Part shown: positions 31,351-41,198 of the stretch, in pieces
How the letters are laid out: every line of letters starts with the position of its first letter
Position numbering within the stretch: the first letter of the stretch is position 1
Assembly: GCA_029279945.1 (NCBI GenBank)
Contig: JAJUHK010000003.1
Span: forward strand, 62,001 to 126,000
Reading direction: 5' to 3'
Origin: Pseudidiomarina indica
Lineage (GTDB): Bacteria; Pseudomonadota; Gammaproteobacteria; Enterobacterales; Alteromonadaceae
Length of the DNA: 64,000 nucleotides
The notes under the pieces: model-generated
The model's input: the letters and a program-made list of their open reading frames with translations, nothing else
What the model was told of the DNA's origin: nothing
Databases searched by the model: none
Program-made: the position numbers and the translations under genes

Positions 31351-32946
31351 TTAACTATCCGCGGATTCACACATTGCGTTGCGGAAATACTCTTCTAAAA
31401 ACTCATCGAAACTAGAAGCAGCATCTTGCTGCTCTAAACGTGCCTGTTCAGCAAGCGATTGCTGCTGCATTTGTTCAAACTCAGCCAAAGAGAAGAACTC
31501 AAAAGGTGCTGTACTCAATTGCTGTTTATAGCGGCGCGCAAGCGCCATACCTAGTTCACTATTTTCTAACTGTTGTTCTTTCAATTGTGCCATAAAGCGT
31601 CCAGAAAACGTTAATTCTGGGTTTAGTACACAATAATATTGATTCGCCACAGCTTGGGTATAGGCTCGCGTTTGATGTGCTTGATCCATAAGATGAGCAA
31701 GTGGCTGTAAATCCGCAAATAACTCTTCTAACCAATCAGCAACTGGTCGCTCATAACCATTATCAAGCAGTGTTAAGCGCGGATTACGGCCATCCAATAC
31801 GACTTTATTGAAGTTTTGATCGGTGATAGTCTGCTCGTCCCAATCAAGTTCAGCACTGGGTTTAAACGCACAATACAATAACAGTAGGTCTAAGAATCTA
31901 ATTTGTTCGTCGCTGATACCAACTGGACTGAATGGATTAACATCAAGTGCTCGTATTTCCACGTATTCAACACCACCGCGTTCCAAGGCTTGAGTCGGGG
32001 TTTCCCCTGGTCGCGTGACACGCTTAGGCCGAATGGTGGCGTAAAACTCATTTTCGATTTGCAGAATATTACTATTTAATTGGCGATACTCACCGTCAAC
32101 TTTCACTCCAATTTTACTAAACTGGGTCGATTCTGTAGTGACCGCACGACGTAACCCTTTCACGTACTCGGATAATGAATTGTACGTTATTTTTAAGTCT
32201 GCTTGTTCTTTGTTGGTATAACCCAGGTCGCTCATCCGTAGGGATGTGCCATAGGGGCGATATACAGTCCCTTTCCCCAACGACTCAAACTCAATATTTG
32301 CTACAGTTTGTTGTAAAAAGGACTTACAAATTGCTGGCGATGCACCGAACAGGTATGGGATCACCCAACAGATCCGTTTGTAATTGCGAATGAGCTGAAA
32401 ATATTGGTTGGATACAAAGTGTTGATCTGCAACCGACCCATGGTAAGTTGCGAGGTGTTCAAACACCGTCTGGGGAAGACTAAAATTAAAGTGAACCCCG
32501 GCAATAATCTGCATGCCACCACCGTAACGGTGCGTCAGTCCTTGCCGGTATAACGTTTTCATACGACCGGTATGGGAACTACCGTATTGTGCGATAACAA
32601 TTTCTTCAGGGGAGCCAACAAAACACGGCATACTTAGCGGCCATAATAGCTCATCACCGATGACCTGATAGGTACGTTTATGCACATCAGCTAATTGTTG
32701 TAGTGTCACCTCAACATCAGTTGCAACGGGAGTGATAAACTCCAAGAGCGTCTCGGCGTAATCGGTAGTGATGAGTGGATGTTTCAGTGCTGAACCCAGT
32801 TGCTGTGGATGCGGCGTGGTAGCAAGCTTACCTTGTTCAGTAATACGTAGCGCTTCCCGCTCTACACCCCGTTGAACTCCACGTAAGCTAGTAACGTGCT
32901 CGGGTTTGGCGAATAATGCCACCAGTTCGGCAAATTGTGACTGCAA
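31351..32946 (-). CDS. gshA: Glutamate-cysteine ligase GshA
   Basis: GshA makes gamma-glutamylcysteine, the first step of glutathione synthesis. The class 1 enzyme motifs are clear: LRGVQRGVEREALRI, HPLITTDYAETLLEFITP and GGGMQIIAGVHFNFSLP. The ORF track starts at an ATG at 33039 giving 562 aa. I prefer the TTG at 32946 (531 aa, close to E. coli 518) because AGGA lies 6 nt upstream and the extra 31 residues have no family counterpart. The start choice is moderately secure. It is divergent from the hybrid kinase. Confidence 0.93.
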   Translation of the reverse strand: MQSQFAELVALFAKPEHVTSLRGVQRGVEREALRITEQGKLATTPHPQQLGSALKHPLITTDYAETLLEFITPVATDVEVTLQQLADVHKRTYQVIGDELLWPLSMPCFVGSPEEIVIAQYGSSHTGRMKTLYRQGLTHRYGGGMQIIAGVHFNFSLPQTVFEHLATYHGSVADQHFVSNQYFQLIRNYKRICWVIPYLFGASPAICKSFLQQTVANIEFESLGKGTVYRPYGTSLRMSDLGYTNKEQADLKITYNSLSEYVKGLRRAVTTESTQFSKIGVKVDGEYRQLNSNILQIENEFYATIRPKRVTRPGETPTQALERGGVEYVEIRALDVNPFSPVGISDEQIRFLDLLLLYCAFKPSAELDWDEQTITDQNFNKVVLDGRNPRLTLLDNGYERPVADWLEELFADLQPLAHLMDQAHQTRAYTQAVANQYYCVLNPELTFSGRFMAQLKEQQLENSELGMALARRYKQQLSTAPFEFFSLAEFEQMQQQSLAEQARLEQQDAASSFDEFLEEYFRNAMCESADS

Positions 32947-33107
32947 AATAGTTCCTGCCTTGTTTGTCGAGCCAAAGTTATGGCGAAATATTACTGGTTT
33001 ATCAACGCTACGTCTATGAAAGTTATTCCTGTTAAACATTGGCAGTCATTACTACGCGTGGCATCATAGCAGTGACTCTTTACCGATATATTACTATGAG
33101 GCGCGAG

Positions 33108-35210
33108 ATGCAATTGTTAGCAGCGATAAAATCTTGGTTTAAACGCCAGCGGGTGACTGACCACGAGCATACTCTAAAATCGCCTACGGAGCCTACTGCT
33201 AATACCATGCTTGAGCGTGAGCACCAACTACAAGCTATCGCTGCCGCTAACCAAGCTAAAAGTGAATTTTTAGCTAACGTCAGCCACGAAATTCGTACCC
33301 CCATCAATGCCATTTTAGGTATGACCCAGCTGTGCCTTAAAACAGATCTTGATGCCCAGCAAAGAAGTTTCCTACGTTCCATAGATAGTTCTTCTAAATT
33401 GCTGCTTGGTATTGTGAATGATTTACTGGATTTTGCCAAAATCGAGTCGGGTAATCTTACTATCGAGAAAATTCCCTTCGACCTTGAAGAAGTACTCGCT
33501 AACTTAGCCGATATGTTTGCTTATCGTGCTTATGATAAAAACTTAGAATTTGTCATAAATCTACCCACGAATATCCCCACCCGTTTGGTCGGTGATCCGC
33601 TGCGATTAAACCAAGTGCTCGTTAACCTCGTGAGTAATGCAATTAAGTTCACCGAGAGCGGTGAAATTGTTATCGCAGCAACGCTTCTTGATATTAATGA
33701 GCGTGAAGTGTTCCTACGACTGTCGGTCACCGATACCGGCATTGGGATGGATGAAAGTCAGCGCGCTCGTTTATTTGATGCTTTTACGCAAGCAGATGCC
33801 TCTACTACGCGACGATTTGGAGGTACAGGCCTCGGCCTTGCAATTAGTCAACGTATCGTAAAACTCATGAACCAACACGGGTTAGGGGTGATTAGCACTA
33901 TCGGCCAAGGTTCAACCTTCTTTTTAGAATTACAATTTCCTATTCAGCAAGGGTTAGATACTTCAAGTCGTGATTCACTTATTAAGCGGCTTAGCAATAA
34001 ACATGTACTGGCCATTGAGGACAACTTAACAACTCGCGAAATGTTAACCGAACTGCTACGCAGCTATGCGGTCAATGTTATGAGTTGCCGTACTGCTGAA
34101 GAAGCATTACATATGTTGCAGCAGCATCACTTTGATGCCGTTATTGTCGACTGGCAACTACCCGGCATGAGTGGTATTGAGTTCTGTCAGCTCGTCCTCG
34201 CTCAGGAGCCAGAAGCGCCCCGTTTAGTGCTCGCAACCAGCTATCATGCTACCGACTTAATCGAGCAAGCCCAGCAGCTCGGAGTAGCTGAATATATTGT
34301 TAAGCCCTATACCAGCTCAGCCTTATTACGAGTATTAAGCTCTGCGTTATCGCTCAGCTCGCATGAAACGCAACCAACCCCCAATTCACCGTTGCAGGAT
34401 TTCTGTCATGCCCCCGTGTTATTGGTAGAGGACAACGACATCAACCAAATGATTGCCAAAGAGATGTTGCAACAGGCTGGCTTAGCGGTAGATATTGCGA
34501 AAAACGGCCAAGAGGCGGTAGAGATGGTAAACGCCAAGACCTATGCTCTCGTTTTTATGGATATCCAGATGCCAGTCATGGATGGCTTGACAGCGGCAGA
34601 GATCATTCGTGGTCACTTCTCCTATCAGCAGCTTCCCATTATAGCGATGACTGCCAACAGCAGTAGTGAAGATATTGAACGGTCACTGGCGGCGGGTATG
34701 CAAGATCATTTAAGCAAACCCATTGATGAATCACAGCTGATTAACGCAATTAAAAAGTGGTGCGTCCGAGGGGTTTATAGTGAACGCAAAGCCAACTCAT
34801 CTGCGCCCGCTCAACAAGAAGTCATTAGTTATCCCAATCATATTGATATTGATTTTCGCGGTGCCATGGAACGCCTGGGCCATAATATCCCGCTTTACCA
34901 AAGCCTCGTCGAACGGCTTTATGCAGACTATCACCAAGCACCTCAACAAGTAGTCGACTTTTTATCGAAAGGCCAACATCAGCAAGCCAAACGTTTCTTT
35001 CATTCGCTCAAAGGTGCAGCAGCCAACTTAGGTCTGACAAAGTTAAGTAACGTTGCAGCCCAACTGGAAAATAGTATGGGACGTGGCGCGATAGATGAAG
35101 TTGCGGATAATATTACCCGCTTAGACCCATTACTTGAGCAGGCAAAGCAAGCTGCGACAGATTTGGCGTTATGGCATCAGCGTCAACAAGCAACAGGACC
35201 GAAGTTATGA
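33108..35210 (+). CDS. Soluble tripartite hybrid histidine kinase (HisKA-HATPase-REC-REC-HPt)
   Basis: From the chosen ATG (GAGG 6 nt upstream) the protein has 700 residues. Domains in order: a short charged N terminus with no membrane helix, HisKA with His60 in SHEIRTP, HATPase (NLVSNAIKF, VTDTGIGMD, GGTGLGLAISQR), a first receiver (VIVDWQLPGMSG), a second receiver (VFMDIQMPVMDG) and a C-terminal HPt (FFHSLKGAAANLG). The cytoplasmic part resembles BarA/ArcB-type kinases, but no periplasmic sensor or HAMP is present. It may take its signal from a partner, for instance the small membrane protein encoded by the overlapping next gene. csrA lies 0.6 kb away. Confidence 0.88.
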   Translation: MQLLAAIKSWFKRQRVTDHEHTLKSPTEPTANTMLEREHQLQAIAAANQAKSEFLANVSHEIRTPINAILGMTQLCLKTDLDAQQRSFLRSIDSSSKLLLGIVNDLLDFAKIESGNLTIEKIPFDLEEVLANLADMFAYRAYDKNLEFVINLPTNIPTRLVGDPLRLNQVLVNLVSNAIKFTESGEIVIAATLLDINEREVFLRLSVTDTGIGMDESQRARLFDAFTQADASTTRRFGGTGLGLAISQRIVKLMNQHGLGVISTIGQGSTFFLELQFPIQQGLDTSSRDSLIKRLSNKHVLAIEDNLTTREMLTELLRSYAVNVMSCRTAEEALHMLQQHHFDAVIVDWQLPGMSGIEFCQLVLAQEPEAPRLVLATSYHATDLIEQAQQLGVAEYIVKPYTSSALLRVLSSALSLSSHETQPTPNSPLQDFCHAPVLLVEDNDINQMIAKEMLQQAGLAVDIAKNGQEAVEMVNAKTYALVFMDIQMPVMDGLTAAEIIRGHFSYQQLPIIAMTANSSSEDIERSLAAGMQDHLSKPIDESQLINAIKKWCVRGVYSERKANSSAPAQQEVISYPNHIDIDFRGAMERLGHNIPLYQSLVERLYADYHQAPQQVVDFLSKGQHQQAKRFFHSLKGAAANLGLTKLSNVAAQLENSMGRGAIDEVADNITRLDPLLEQAKQAATDLALWHQRQQATGPKL

Positions 35211-35380
35211 CACGTTATTTTTTTCTGATCCCATTAGTATTGAGTTTGATTTGGTTCTTTTATTTACGTAGCAATGGCTGGACTATCAAGCAAGGGATCA
35301 AAGGATTTATCTACATTGCAGTATTTAGCGGCTTTATCGCAGCATTCTACACGTTGATGTTATGGTTAACTGGCCGTTGA
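35207..35380 (+). CDS. Small two-helix membrane protein coupled to the hybrid kinase
   Basis: A 57-residue protein whose ATG overlaps the kinase stop as ATGA, implying translational coupling. It has two hydrophobic helices (about residues 3-20 and 33-53) joined by a basic loop ([14 protein letters not shown]). I do not recognise the family. The overlap and the lack of any membrane segment in the kinase make a membrane-recruiting or sensing role conceivable, but that is inference. The ORF track starts 12 codons upstream inside the kinase gene; the coupled ATG is preferred. Confidence 0.6.
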   Translation: MTRYFFLIPLVLSLIWFFYLRSNGWTIKQGIKGFIYIAVFSGFIAAFYTLMLWLTGR

Positions 35381-35401
35381 AATAAATGGGGGGAAAATAA
35401 C

Positions 35402-35478
35402 TGGCGCACCCGGGAGGATTCGAACCTCCAACCGCTCGGTTCGTAGCCGAGTACTCTATCCAGTTGAGCTACGGGTGC
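35402..35478 (-). tRNA. argY: tRNA-Arg (anticodon ACG), copy 2
   Basis: The minus strand reads GCACCCGTAGCTCAACTGGA at the 5' end, with anticodon loop CTACGAA, T-arm GGTTCGAATCC and an encoded CCA; 77 nt in total. The body is identical to the neighbouring copy. The ACG anticodon becomes ICG after deamination and reads CGU, CGC and CGA. The position next to csrA matches the serV-argV-argY cluster of E. coli. Confidence 0.97.
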
Positions 35479-35502
35479 ATCGTGGTTGGTCTTGTCAACA
35501 AA

Positions 35503-35579
35503 TGGCGCACCCGGGAGGATTCGAACCTCCAACCGCTCGGTTCGTAGCCGAGTACTCTATCCAGTTGAGCTACGGGTGC
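35503..35579 (-). tRNA. argV: tRNA-Arg (anticodon ACG), copy 1
   Basis: A 77-nt tRNA including CCA, identical in body to the downstream copy and separated from it by 24 nt. Cotranscribed with the upstream tRNA-Ser from the promoter near 35.7 kb. Confidence 0.97.
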
Positions 35580-35591
35580 GTTGTTGACAAA

Positions 35592-35684
35592 TGGCGGTGA
35601 GGGAGGGATTCGAACCCTCGATAGGGCTATAAACCCTATACTCCCTTAGCAGGGGAGCGCCTTCAGCCTCTCGGCCACCTCACC
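35592..35684 (-). tRNA. serV: tRNA-Ser (anticodon GCT)
   Basis: A 93-nt class II tRNA with acceptor GGTGAGG / CCTCACC, anticodon loop CTGCTAA, a long variable arm (ATAGGG...CCCTAT), T-arm GGTTCGAATCC and encoded CCA. It reads AGC and AGU. First gene of the tRNA operon downstream of csrA, as serV is in E. coli. Confidence 0.96.
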
Positions 35685-35702
35685 GCTTACTTGTGGCGTT
35701 GA

Positions 35703-35730
35703 ATTCTAGCGATGTTCTCACATATGTCAA
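35703..35730 (-). promoter_or_regulatory. Promoter of the Ser-Arg-Arg tRNA operon
   Basis: A consensus TTGACA and TAGAAT with a 16-nt spacer end 18 nt upstream of the tRNA-Ser 5' base. C-rich bases follow the -10, as in stringently controlled stable-RNA promoters. It lies between csrA and the tRNAs. Confidence 0.75.
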
Positions 35731-35831
35731 ACGATTTTTTGGAATTAAGCGTTTGACTGTGGGATTTTTAATCACCTCGGTTGAAATTGAATCACAACCG
35801 TCAAAAATTGAACGGTGAGGCTGCACAAAGA

Positions 35832-36038
35832 TTACTCGTTATCGGTATTATCAACCTTGGGGGTTTCATGCTGATGTTCAGCTTGAATCCGATTATAAAT
35901 TTCTTCTCGGTGCACGGCTACGTCCTTCGGGGCATTTACCCCAATGCGCACCTGATTCCCTTTTACTCCAAGCACTGTGACTGTGACGTCATCACCAATC
36001 ATCAAGGTTTCACCCACTCTACGGGTTAAGATCAACAT
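35832..36038 (-). CDS. csrA: Carbon storage regulator CsrA
   Basis: CsrA is a dimeric RNA-binding protein that represses or stabilises mRNAs by binding GGA motifs. The 68-residue protein has the invariant core [48 protein letters not shown], including the RNA-contacting Leu4 and Arg44 region. AGGAG lies upstream of the ATG. It sits between alaS and the serV-argV tRNAs, the E. coli order. Confidence 0.98.
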   Translation of the reverse strand: MLILTRRVGETLMIGDDVTVTVLGVKGNQVRIGVNAPKDVAVHREEIYNRIQAEHQHETPKVDNTDNE

Positions 36039-36269
36039 GAGCTTACTCCTTTCCCTACGTCATCGATTCCATACGGCTTAACAGTCACTAACACCGTATT
36101 GCTCGCGTGGCTAAGTTAACACGCTGGCGAGGATATGACAATTGTTATGTTACCCGTGGGCTATTCTGCCTATATTTCCACCAGAAACAGATAAGATACC
36201 CATATGTTAGCAGGGAAGTTCTAGTGAAAGTACTCGCCTTGGCATTGCTTGTCTGTATTATCAGGCTGT

Positions 36270-38870
36270 TTATCTCAATAGCTCATCAAGTTTGGCTTGT
36301 GCAGCAGCTAATGCATCTGCCAAGCGACTCACATCGCTACCGCCAGCTTGCGCAAGATCAGGGCGACCACCGCCCTTCCCACCAACGACAGCCGCTGCCT
36401 CATTTACAACATCACCGGCACGTACCCGAGCGGTCAAATCTTTGGTCACACCAACAATCAAGCTAACTTTACCTTCAGCCGCTAATCCTAAAACGACTAC
36501 TCCAGATTGTAGCTGATTTTTTAGATCATCAACCATATTTCGCAGCGCCTTTGCTTCAATATTTGAAACTTCTGCGATGATTACCTTTACCCCGTGGATA
36601 GTGATAGCATCATTAACCAAGTTCGAACCCGCATGAGCTGCAAGCTTCTGGTTAAGTTCGTCAATTGTACGCTCGAGTTGTCGACTGCGCTCTAACTGCT
36701 GATGCACCCTTTCTGCAACATGCGTAGGATCAGTTTTAAGTAACTCGGCGGCGTGACGTAGTTGCTGTTGTTGCTGCAAGGTGTAAAGTACGGCGCCAGC
36801 GCCACTGACTGCCTCAATACGACGAACTCCTGAAGCAATACCTGACTCTGCCACAATCCGTACCAAGCCAATGTCACCAGTACGATTAACATGAGTACCA
36901 CCACAAAGCTCCATAGAATAGTTACCAATGGTAAGCACTCGTACATCATTGTCGTATTTTTCGCCAAATAATGCTATCGCACCTGCTGCTTGTGCTTGTT
37001 CAATAGGCATAACATTCGCTACGACAGGAATGTTTTTGATGATTTCGGCGTTAATTTGCCGCTCAATCAGATCTAACTGCTGGGGCGTTACTGCCTCGTA
37101 ATGAGAAAAATCAAAACGCAACCGCTCCGCTGTTACAAGCGAGCCTTTCTGCACCACGTGTTCCCCGAGTACATTGCGCAACGCTGCGTGCAACAAGTGT
37201 GTCGAGGTGTGATTCCGTTTAATTGCCTCCCGTCGTTCCACATCAACGTGCGCCGCTAAGGTATCGCCAACCTTGAGTGTTCCATTAGCTTGACCATGGT
37301 GTGCAATCGCTTTACCTATGTATTGCGTATCGGTGACAGTGAACTCGATTTCTTGCTTGGTTAATTTTCCTGTATCACCAACTTGACCACCACTTTCCGC
37401 ATAAAATGGCGTTCGTGACAAGATAACAATACCTTGTGTTTCGGCTGGTAATTCATCCACTGCTTGCCCATCAACGTACAGCTCGACCACAGTGGATTCA
37501 TCACTTTGGCTAACATAGCCAGAAAACTCGGTGTGTACCGAAGACTTCAAACGCTGGTTATAGTCCACGCCAAACGTTGACGCTTGCTGCGCCCGTTGAC
37601 GTTGTTTCTCCATTTCAGCATGGAAGCCTTCTTCATCAATTGTTAAACCTTTTTCACGGACGATATCTGCCGTTAGGTCCATCGGAAAGCCGTAAGTATC
37701 ATAGAGCTTGAACACGACCTCACCCGAGAGGACATCACCAGCTAATTCAGCAATCGCATCATGCAGGATAGCCAACCCTCGCTCTAGAGTTTTACCGAAC
37801 TGCTCTTCTTCCCGTTTCAAGGCATCTTCAATAATGCGCTGCTTGGCCTGTAATTCTGGATATGCTTCACCCATTTGCTGCACCAAACTAGCCACTAGGC
37901 GATAGAAAAACGCTCCTTTTGCACCCAGCATGCTGCCATGGCGCACAGCACGGCGGATAATACGGCGTAATACGTACCCACGCCCTTCATTCGATGGCTG
38001 CACGCCATCAGCAATAAGGAAACTACAAGAGCGGATATGATCGGAAATGACGCGCAATGACTTACTCGACAAATCTTGGGTGCCAATGATATTAGCGGCA
38101 TCGCGAATTAATGCTTGGAATAAATCGATATCATAATTGCTGTGAACATGTTGCATTACTGCAGCAATACGTTCCAGCCCCATGCCCGTATCTACCGATG
38201 GTTTTGGCAGTGGCAGCAATGTGCCATCCGCTTGGCGGTTATACTGCATGAATACCAAATTCCAGATTTCAATGTAACGGTCACCATCTTCTTCTGGTGT
38301 TCCAGGAGGACCGCCCCAGACGTCCTCACCATGGTCATAGAAAATCTCAGAGCAAGGTCCACAAGGGCCAGTATCCCCCATCGCCCAGAAGTTATCTTTA
38401 GCACCGATGCGGGAAATACGATCAGCAGGCACACCAATATGGTTTGCCCAAATATCATAGGCTTCGTCATCTTCGGTAAACACTGTGACCCATAGTTTTT
38501 CCGCTGGGATTTGCAGCACTTGGGTTAAAAACTCCCACGCATATTCTATCGCTTCTTTTTTGAAGTAATCGCCGAAGCTAAAATTACCAAGCATCTCAAA
38601 AAACGTATGATGGCGAGCAGTATAGCCCACGTTCTCTAGGTCATTATGTTTACCACCAGCGCGGATACACCGTTGGGCAGAGGTGGCCCGCGTGTAATCA
38701 CGCTGCTCATCACCTAAAAACACGTCTTTAAAGGGCACCATGCCCGCATTAGTGAATAAAAGTGTCGGGTCATTCCCTGGAATTAAAGATGCTGATGGGA
38801 CCCGTTGATGTCCCTTCGCCGCAAAAAACGCAAGAAACGCTTCGCGGATTTCCGCACTGGTCATATGCAT
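36270..38870 (-). CDS. alaS: Alanyl-tRNA synthetase
   Basis: A 866-residue class II synthetase. Visible elements: N-terminal [14 protein letters not shown] and [21 protein letters not shown], class II motif 3 region, the editing domain ([16 protein letters not shown], with the zinc-binding C-GGTHV in [15 protein letters not shown]) and the C-terminal glycine-rich [15 protein letters not shown] of the C-Ala domain. The first ATG has AGGA 8 nt upstream and is preferred over one two codons in. It lies between recX and csrA. Confidence 0.98.
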   Translation of the reverse strand: MHMTSAEIREAFLAFFAAKGHQRVPSASLIPGNDPTLLFTNAGMVPFKDVFLGDEQRDYTRATSAQRCIRAGGKHNDLENVGYTARHHTFFEMLGNFSFGDYFKKEAIEYAWEFLTQVLQIPAEKLWVTVFTEDDEAYDIWANHIGVPADRISRIGAKDNFWAMGDTGPCGPCSEIFYDHGEDVWGGPPGTPEEDGDRYIEIWNLVFMQYNRQADGTLLPLPKPSVDTGMGLERIAAVMQHVHSNYDIDLFQALIRDAANIIGTQDLSSKSLRVISDHIRSCSFLIADGVQPSNEGRGYVLRRIIRRAVRHGSMLGAKGAFFYRLVASLVQQMGEAYPELQAKQRIIEDALKREEEQFGKTLERGLAILHDAIAELAGDVLSGEVVFKLYDTYGFPMDLTADIVREKGLTIDEEGFHAEMEKQRQRAQQASTFGVDYNQRLKSSVHTEFSGYVSQSDESTVVELYVDGQAVDELPAETQGIVILSRTPFYAESGGQVGDTGKLTKQEIEFTVTDTQYIGKAIAHHGQANGTLKVGDTLAAHVDVERREAIKRNHTSTHLLHAALRNVLGEHVVQKGSLVTAERLRFDFSHYEAVTPQQLDLIERQINAEIIKNIPVVANVMPIEQAQAAGAIALFGEKYDNDVRVLTIGNYSMELCGGTHVNRTGDIGLVRIVAESGIASGVRRIEAVSGAGAVLYTLQQQQQLRHAAELLKTDPTHVAERVHQQLERSRQLERTIDELNQKLAAHAGSNLVNDAITIHGVKVIIAEVSNIEAKALRNMVDDLKNQLQSGVVVLGLAAEGKVSLIVGVTKDLTARVRAGDVVNEAAAVVGGKGGGRPDLAQAGGSDVSRLADALAAAQAKLDELLR

Positions 38871-38951
38871 GGACGGTTTCCTAATGACATTTTGGAGTGA
38901 AATTTTGCTGATTATATGAGTAAAAATACTATCACGAAATACCCTAGCGCA

Positions 38952-39428
38952 CTAGTCCGACGCCGCTATTCGTTGCTGCTCTAGGGCTTGTTTTATTTGG
39001 TCAAGACGGTATCCGCGTTGCATTAAATATCGCATCATTCGATTCAACTCTTTCTGGTCGCGAGGTGGCTGCTGACCGAAACGGCGCACTAAACGGTCGT
39101 AACAGTGAGCCGCCCAATTAGGTTGCAGTTCCGCGATTAACTGCTCAAGCATTTCTGTTTGAATACCTTTTTGATAGGCTACTGCTCTAATTTTTTGAAT
39201 GCCATCACCACGTGCCAAACAGTTGCGTAACCACACATCCAAATAGCGCGCATCACTTTGCCACCCTTGTTGTTCTGCTTTCGTTAGAACCTTTTCGATA
39301 ATTTCGTGGTCAAAACCTCGTTGCTGAAGTTTTTGGCGTAATTCAAGGGCACTGTGTTCACGCCGAGCAAGTAAACGCACCAAAACTTCTTCTGCTTGTT
39401 GACAATCATTATTTAAACTATCAGTCAT
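38952..39428 (-). CDS. recX: RecA regulator RecX
   Basis: RecX caps and inhibits RecA filaments. The 158-residue protein (from the ATG; a GTG 9 nt upstream is the ORF-track start) consists of the three-helix repeats typical of the family: LLARREHSALELRQKLQQRGFD, VLTKAEQQGWQSDARYLDVWLRN, and RRFGQQPPRDQKELNRMMRYLMQRGYRLDQI. It precedes alaS as in E. coli, but recA, normally just upstream of recX, is replaced here by a divergent SIMPL gene. Confidence 0.9.
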   Translation of the reverse strand: MTDSLNNDCQQAEEVLVRLLARREHSALELRQKLQQRGFDHEIIEKVLTKAEQQGWQSDARYLDVWLRNCLARGDGIQKIRAVAYQKGIQTEMLEQLIAELQPNWAAHCYDRLVRRFGQQPPRDQKELNRMMRYLMQRGYRLDQIKQALEQQRIAASD

Positions 39429-39459
39429 AAGGCTCACATTACTTTAACTAGGAACTGTT

Positions 39460-40155
39460 ATGTCATATCGTTATGCAATTTTACTGTTACTGGTCAGCAC
39501 TACTTTAATTGGCTGTCAACCTGTGGTCAAAAGTGACCAACAGCATACCATTCATGTCACCGGACATGCAGTAACCGCAGTGGCACCTAACCAAGCTCAT
39601 ATCACCTTTAATATCGAACAAGAAGGGGCTGATCTAAGTGAATTAAAGCAACATATTGATCAAACAACAACGGCTATTCTCAGTGCGTTACGTGATCATC
39701 ACGTTGCTGACGACGACATAACCTCATACAACATTCAAGCCGGCCCGCGGTATGACTACGTCGATGGAACACGTGTTCAACGTGGTTTCAGTGCGTCACG
39801 TTCAATTAAGGTATATTTAGCAGATCTCAGCCACTACGATGGGATTATTAATGATGCGTTTAAAGCTGGCGCAACGCATCTTAATCAAGTGCAATTTAGT
39901 GTTCGTGAGGCTGAAGATATTTATCAACAATTACTTGCCCAAGCAGTGCAGCACGCGCAACAAAAAGCCAGTAAGATAGCTGCTGCTAGCCAACGTCAAT
40001 TGGGCCCAGTGGTCGAGGTTCATGAGGCAAGTTACGCACCACCAACACGCCAAGAAGTAATGCTTAGAATGGCCAGTGATAGTGTTAACGTTAGTTTGCC
40101 TGGTAAAAATGATATGCAGGCGCAGGTCTCTGTCACCTTCGCTATAGAACCCTAA
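39460..40155 (+). CDS. SIMPL-domain (DUF541) lipoprotein
   Basis: A 231-residue protein with a lipoprotein signal (TTLIGC, Cys19) and a single SIMPL domain spanning most of the chain (ITVTGHAVTAVAPNQA-like HVTGHAVTAVAPNQAHITFNIEQ, VQRGFSASRSIKVYLADL, AVQHAQQKASKIAAASQRQLGPVVEV). Family members are periplasmic or surface proteins of poorly defined function, some linked to oxidative stress. It is divergent from recX by 22-31 bp and shares stop-codon bases with aguA. Confidence 0.83.
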   Translation: MSYRYAILLLLVSTTLIGCQPVVKSDQQHTIHVTGHAVTAVAPNQAHITFNIEQEGADLSELKQHIDQTTTAILSALRDHHVADDDITSYNIQAGPRYDYVDGTRVQRGFSASRSIKVYLADLSHYDGIINDAFKAGATHLNQVQFSVREAEDIYQQLLAQAVQHAQQKASKIAAASQRQLGPVVEVHEASYAPPTRQEVMLRMASDSVNVSLPGKNDMQAQVSVTFAIEP

Positions 40156-41198
40156 CTCACTACAATGTCGTCGGGGGTGTGCAACGTCATACAATGTAGC
40201 GCACCTCCAGCTTTAATAAACTCATCTGCCGCCACTCCAATCACCGTCAGTTCTGGTGCAGCGTTACGAAGTGCTGCTAACGCATCAACATCAGAGTCGA
40301 TTCCAAAAGTGGGTACCACCACAACGTCACCCACTCGAACAAAGTTAACGTAACTCGCCAGCAAAGGGTGAACACCACGCGGAAATACATCCTTACTTGG
40401 CTGTATACTAACGTACTCAGCTGCAACCGGTTGTATTGGTTCTGGCTGCGGCACCTGAATAATACGATAGGATTGTCCAGCGCAATTGCGCCAACTCCGA
40501 GCTCGCTCTAATTGAGCTTGATAATGTTCAACGTAAAGCCCATCCGGTCGAGGCATCGATAATACTAATGTATCCGCCGTCAAAAATTGAATTTGATTAT
40601 CAACATGGCCACCGGTTTCATCGGCTGGATGGGCAAAATCCAACCAAAATACTTGCTGTAATCCTAATTGCTCAGTAAAGAAGTGGGTTAATTCAGGTCG
40701 CGACCAACGAGAATTATTGCGAAGAATACTAGCACCGTGCACGATGGCAGTGCCTGCTCCATCTGTAGTGATCGCACCTCCTTCCAATACCATCGCATGA
40801 TATTTGAAAGAAACGTGACAGCGCTGTGCAAAAGCTTCAGCAAATAGCTGATCGTCACGAAAATCAGGGTACAACCCATGCCATGCTGAAAACTGAAATC
40901 CGTGTGCAATCAGCCGTCCTGTGCCGCGATGTTGTGTCCACAACGGGCCAATATCACGTGCCCATGCATCATTGTAGGCAATAGGAAGACAGGGGATGTA
41001 GTCTGGCAACACGCGTTGAGCAGCTTCCAGTTGGGTGGGATGAATACCAAACCATAGTGGATGATGCGACTGTAGTTGTTCAGCAAAAGCGATCAACTGC
41101 CGCTGAGCCGGTTGTCCATGCTCACGCCATACATCATTGCGAAAAGGCCACAACGTGAGTAGTGGCCCAGTCAATTGCCAATCTGCTAATAACATCAT
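40152..41198 (-). CDS. aguA: Agmatine deiminase / PAD-family enzyme
   Basis: Agmatine deiminase converts agmatine to N-carbamoylputrescine for putrescine synthesis. The 348-residue protein has the guanidino-modifying fold and catalytic elements: [37 protein letters not shown] (catalytic His and Asp) and a C-terminal nucleophile in [12 protein letters not shown]. It overlaps the rluB stop as ATGATG, so it is the distal gene of the fadH-to-aguA array. The usual partner AguB is not adjacent, and a general PAD-type deiminase remains possible. Confidence 0.83.
   Translation of the reverse strand: MMLLADWQLTGPLLTLWPFRNDVWREHGQPAQRQLIAFAEQLQSHHPLWFGIHPTQLEAAQRVLPDYIPCLPIAYNDAWARDIGPLWTQHRGTGRLIAHGFQFSAWHGLYPDFRDDQLFAEAFAQRCHVSFKYHAMVLEGGAITTDGAGTAIVHGASILRNNSRWSRPELTHFFTEQLGLQQVFWLDFAHPADETGGHVDNQIQFLTADTLVLSMPRPDGLYVEHYQAQLERARSWRNCAGQSYRIIQVPQPEPIQPVAAEYVSIQPSKDVFPRGVHPLLASYVNFVRVGDVVVVPTFGIDSDVDALAALRNAAPELTVIGVAADEFIKAGGALHCMTLHTPDDIVVS

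Noticed and set aside
36107-36466. ORF with a hydrophobic start (GTG near 36224, MKVLALALLVCIIRL) facing the alaS 3' end
   Set aside because: It overlaps alaS antisense by almost 200 bp and its second half is low-complexity shadow sequence. It could be the remnant of a gene start, but nothing supports a functional product.
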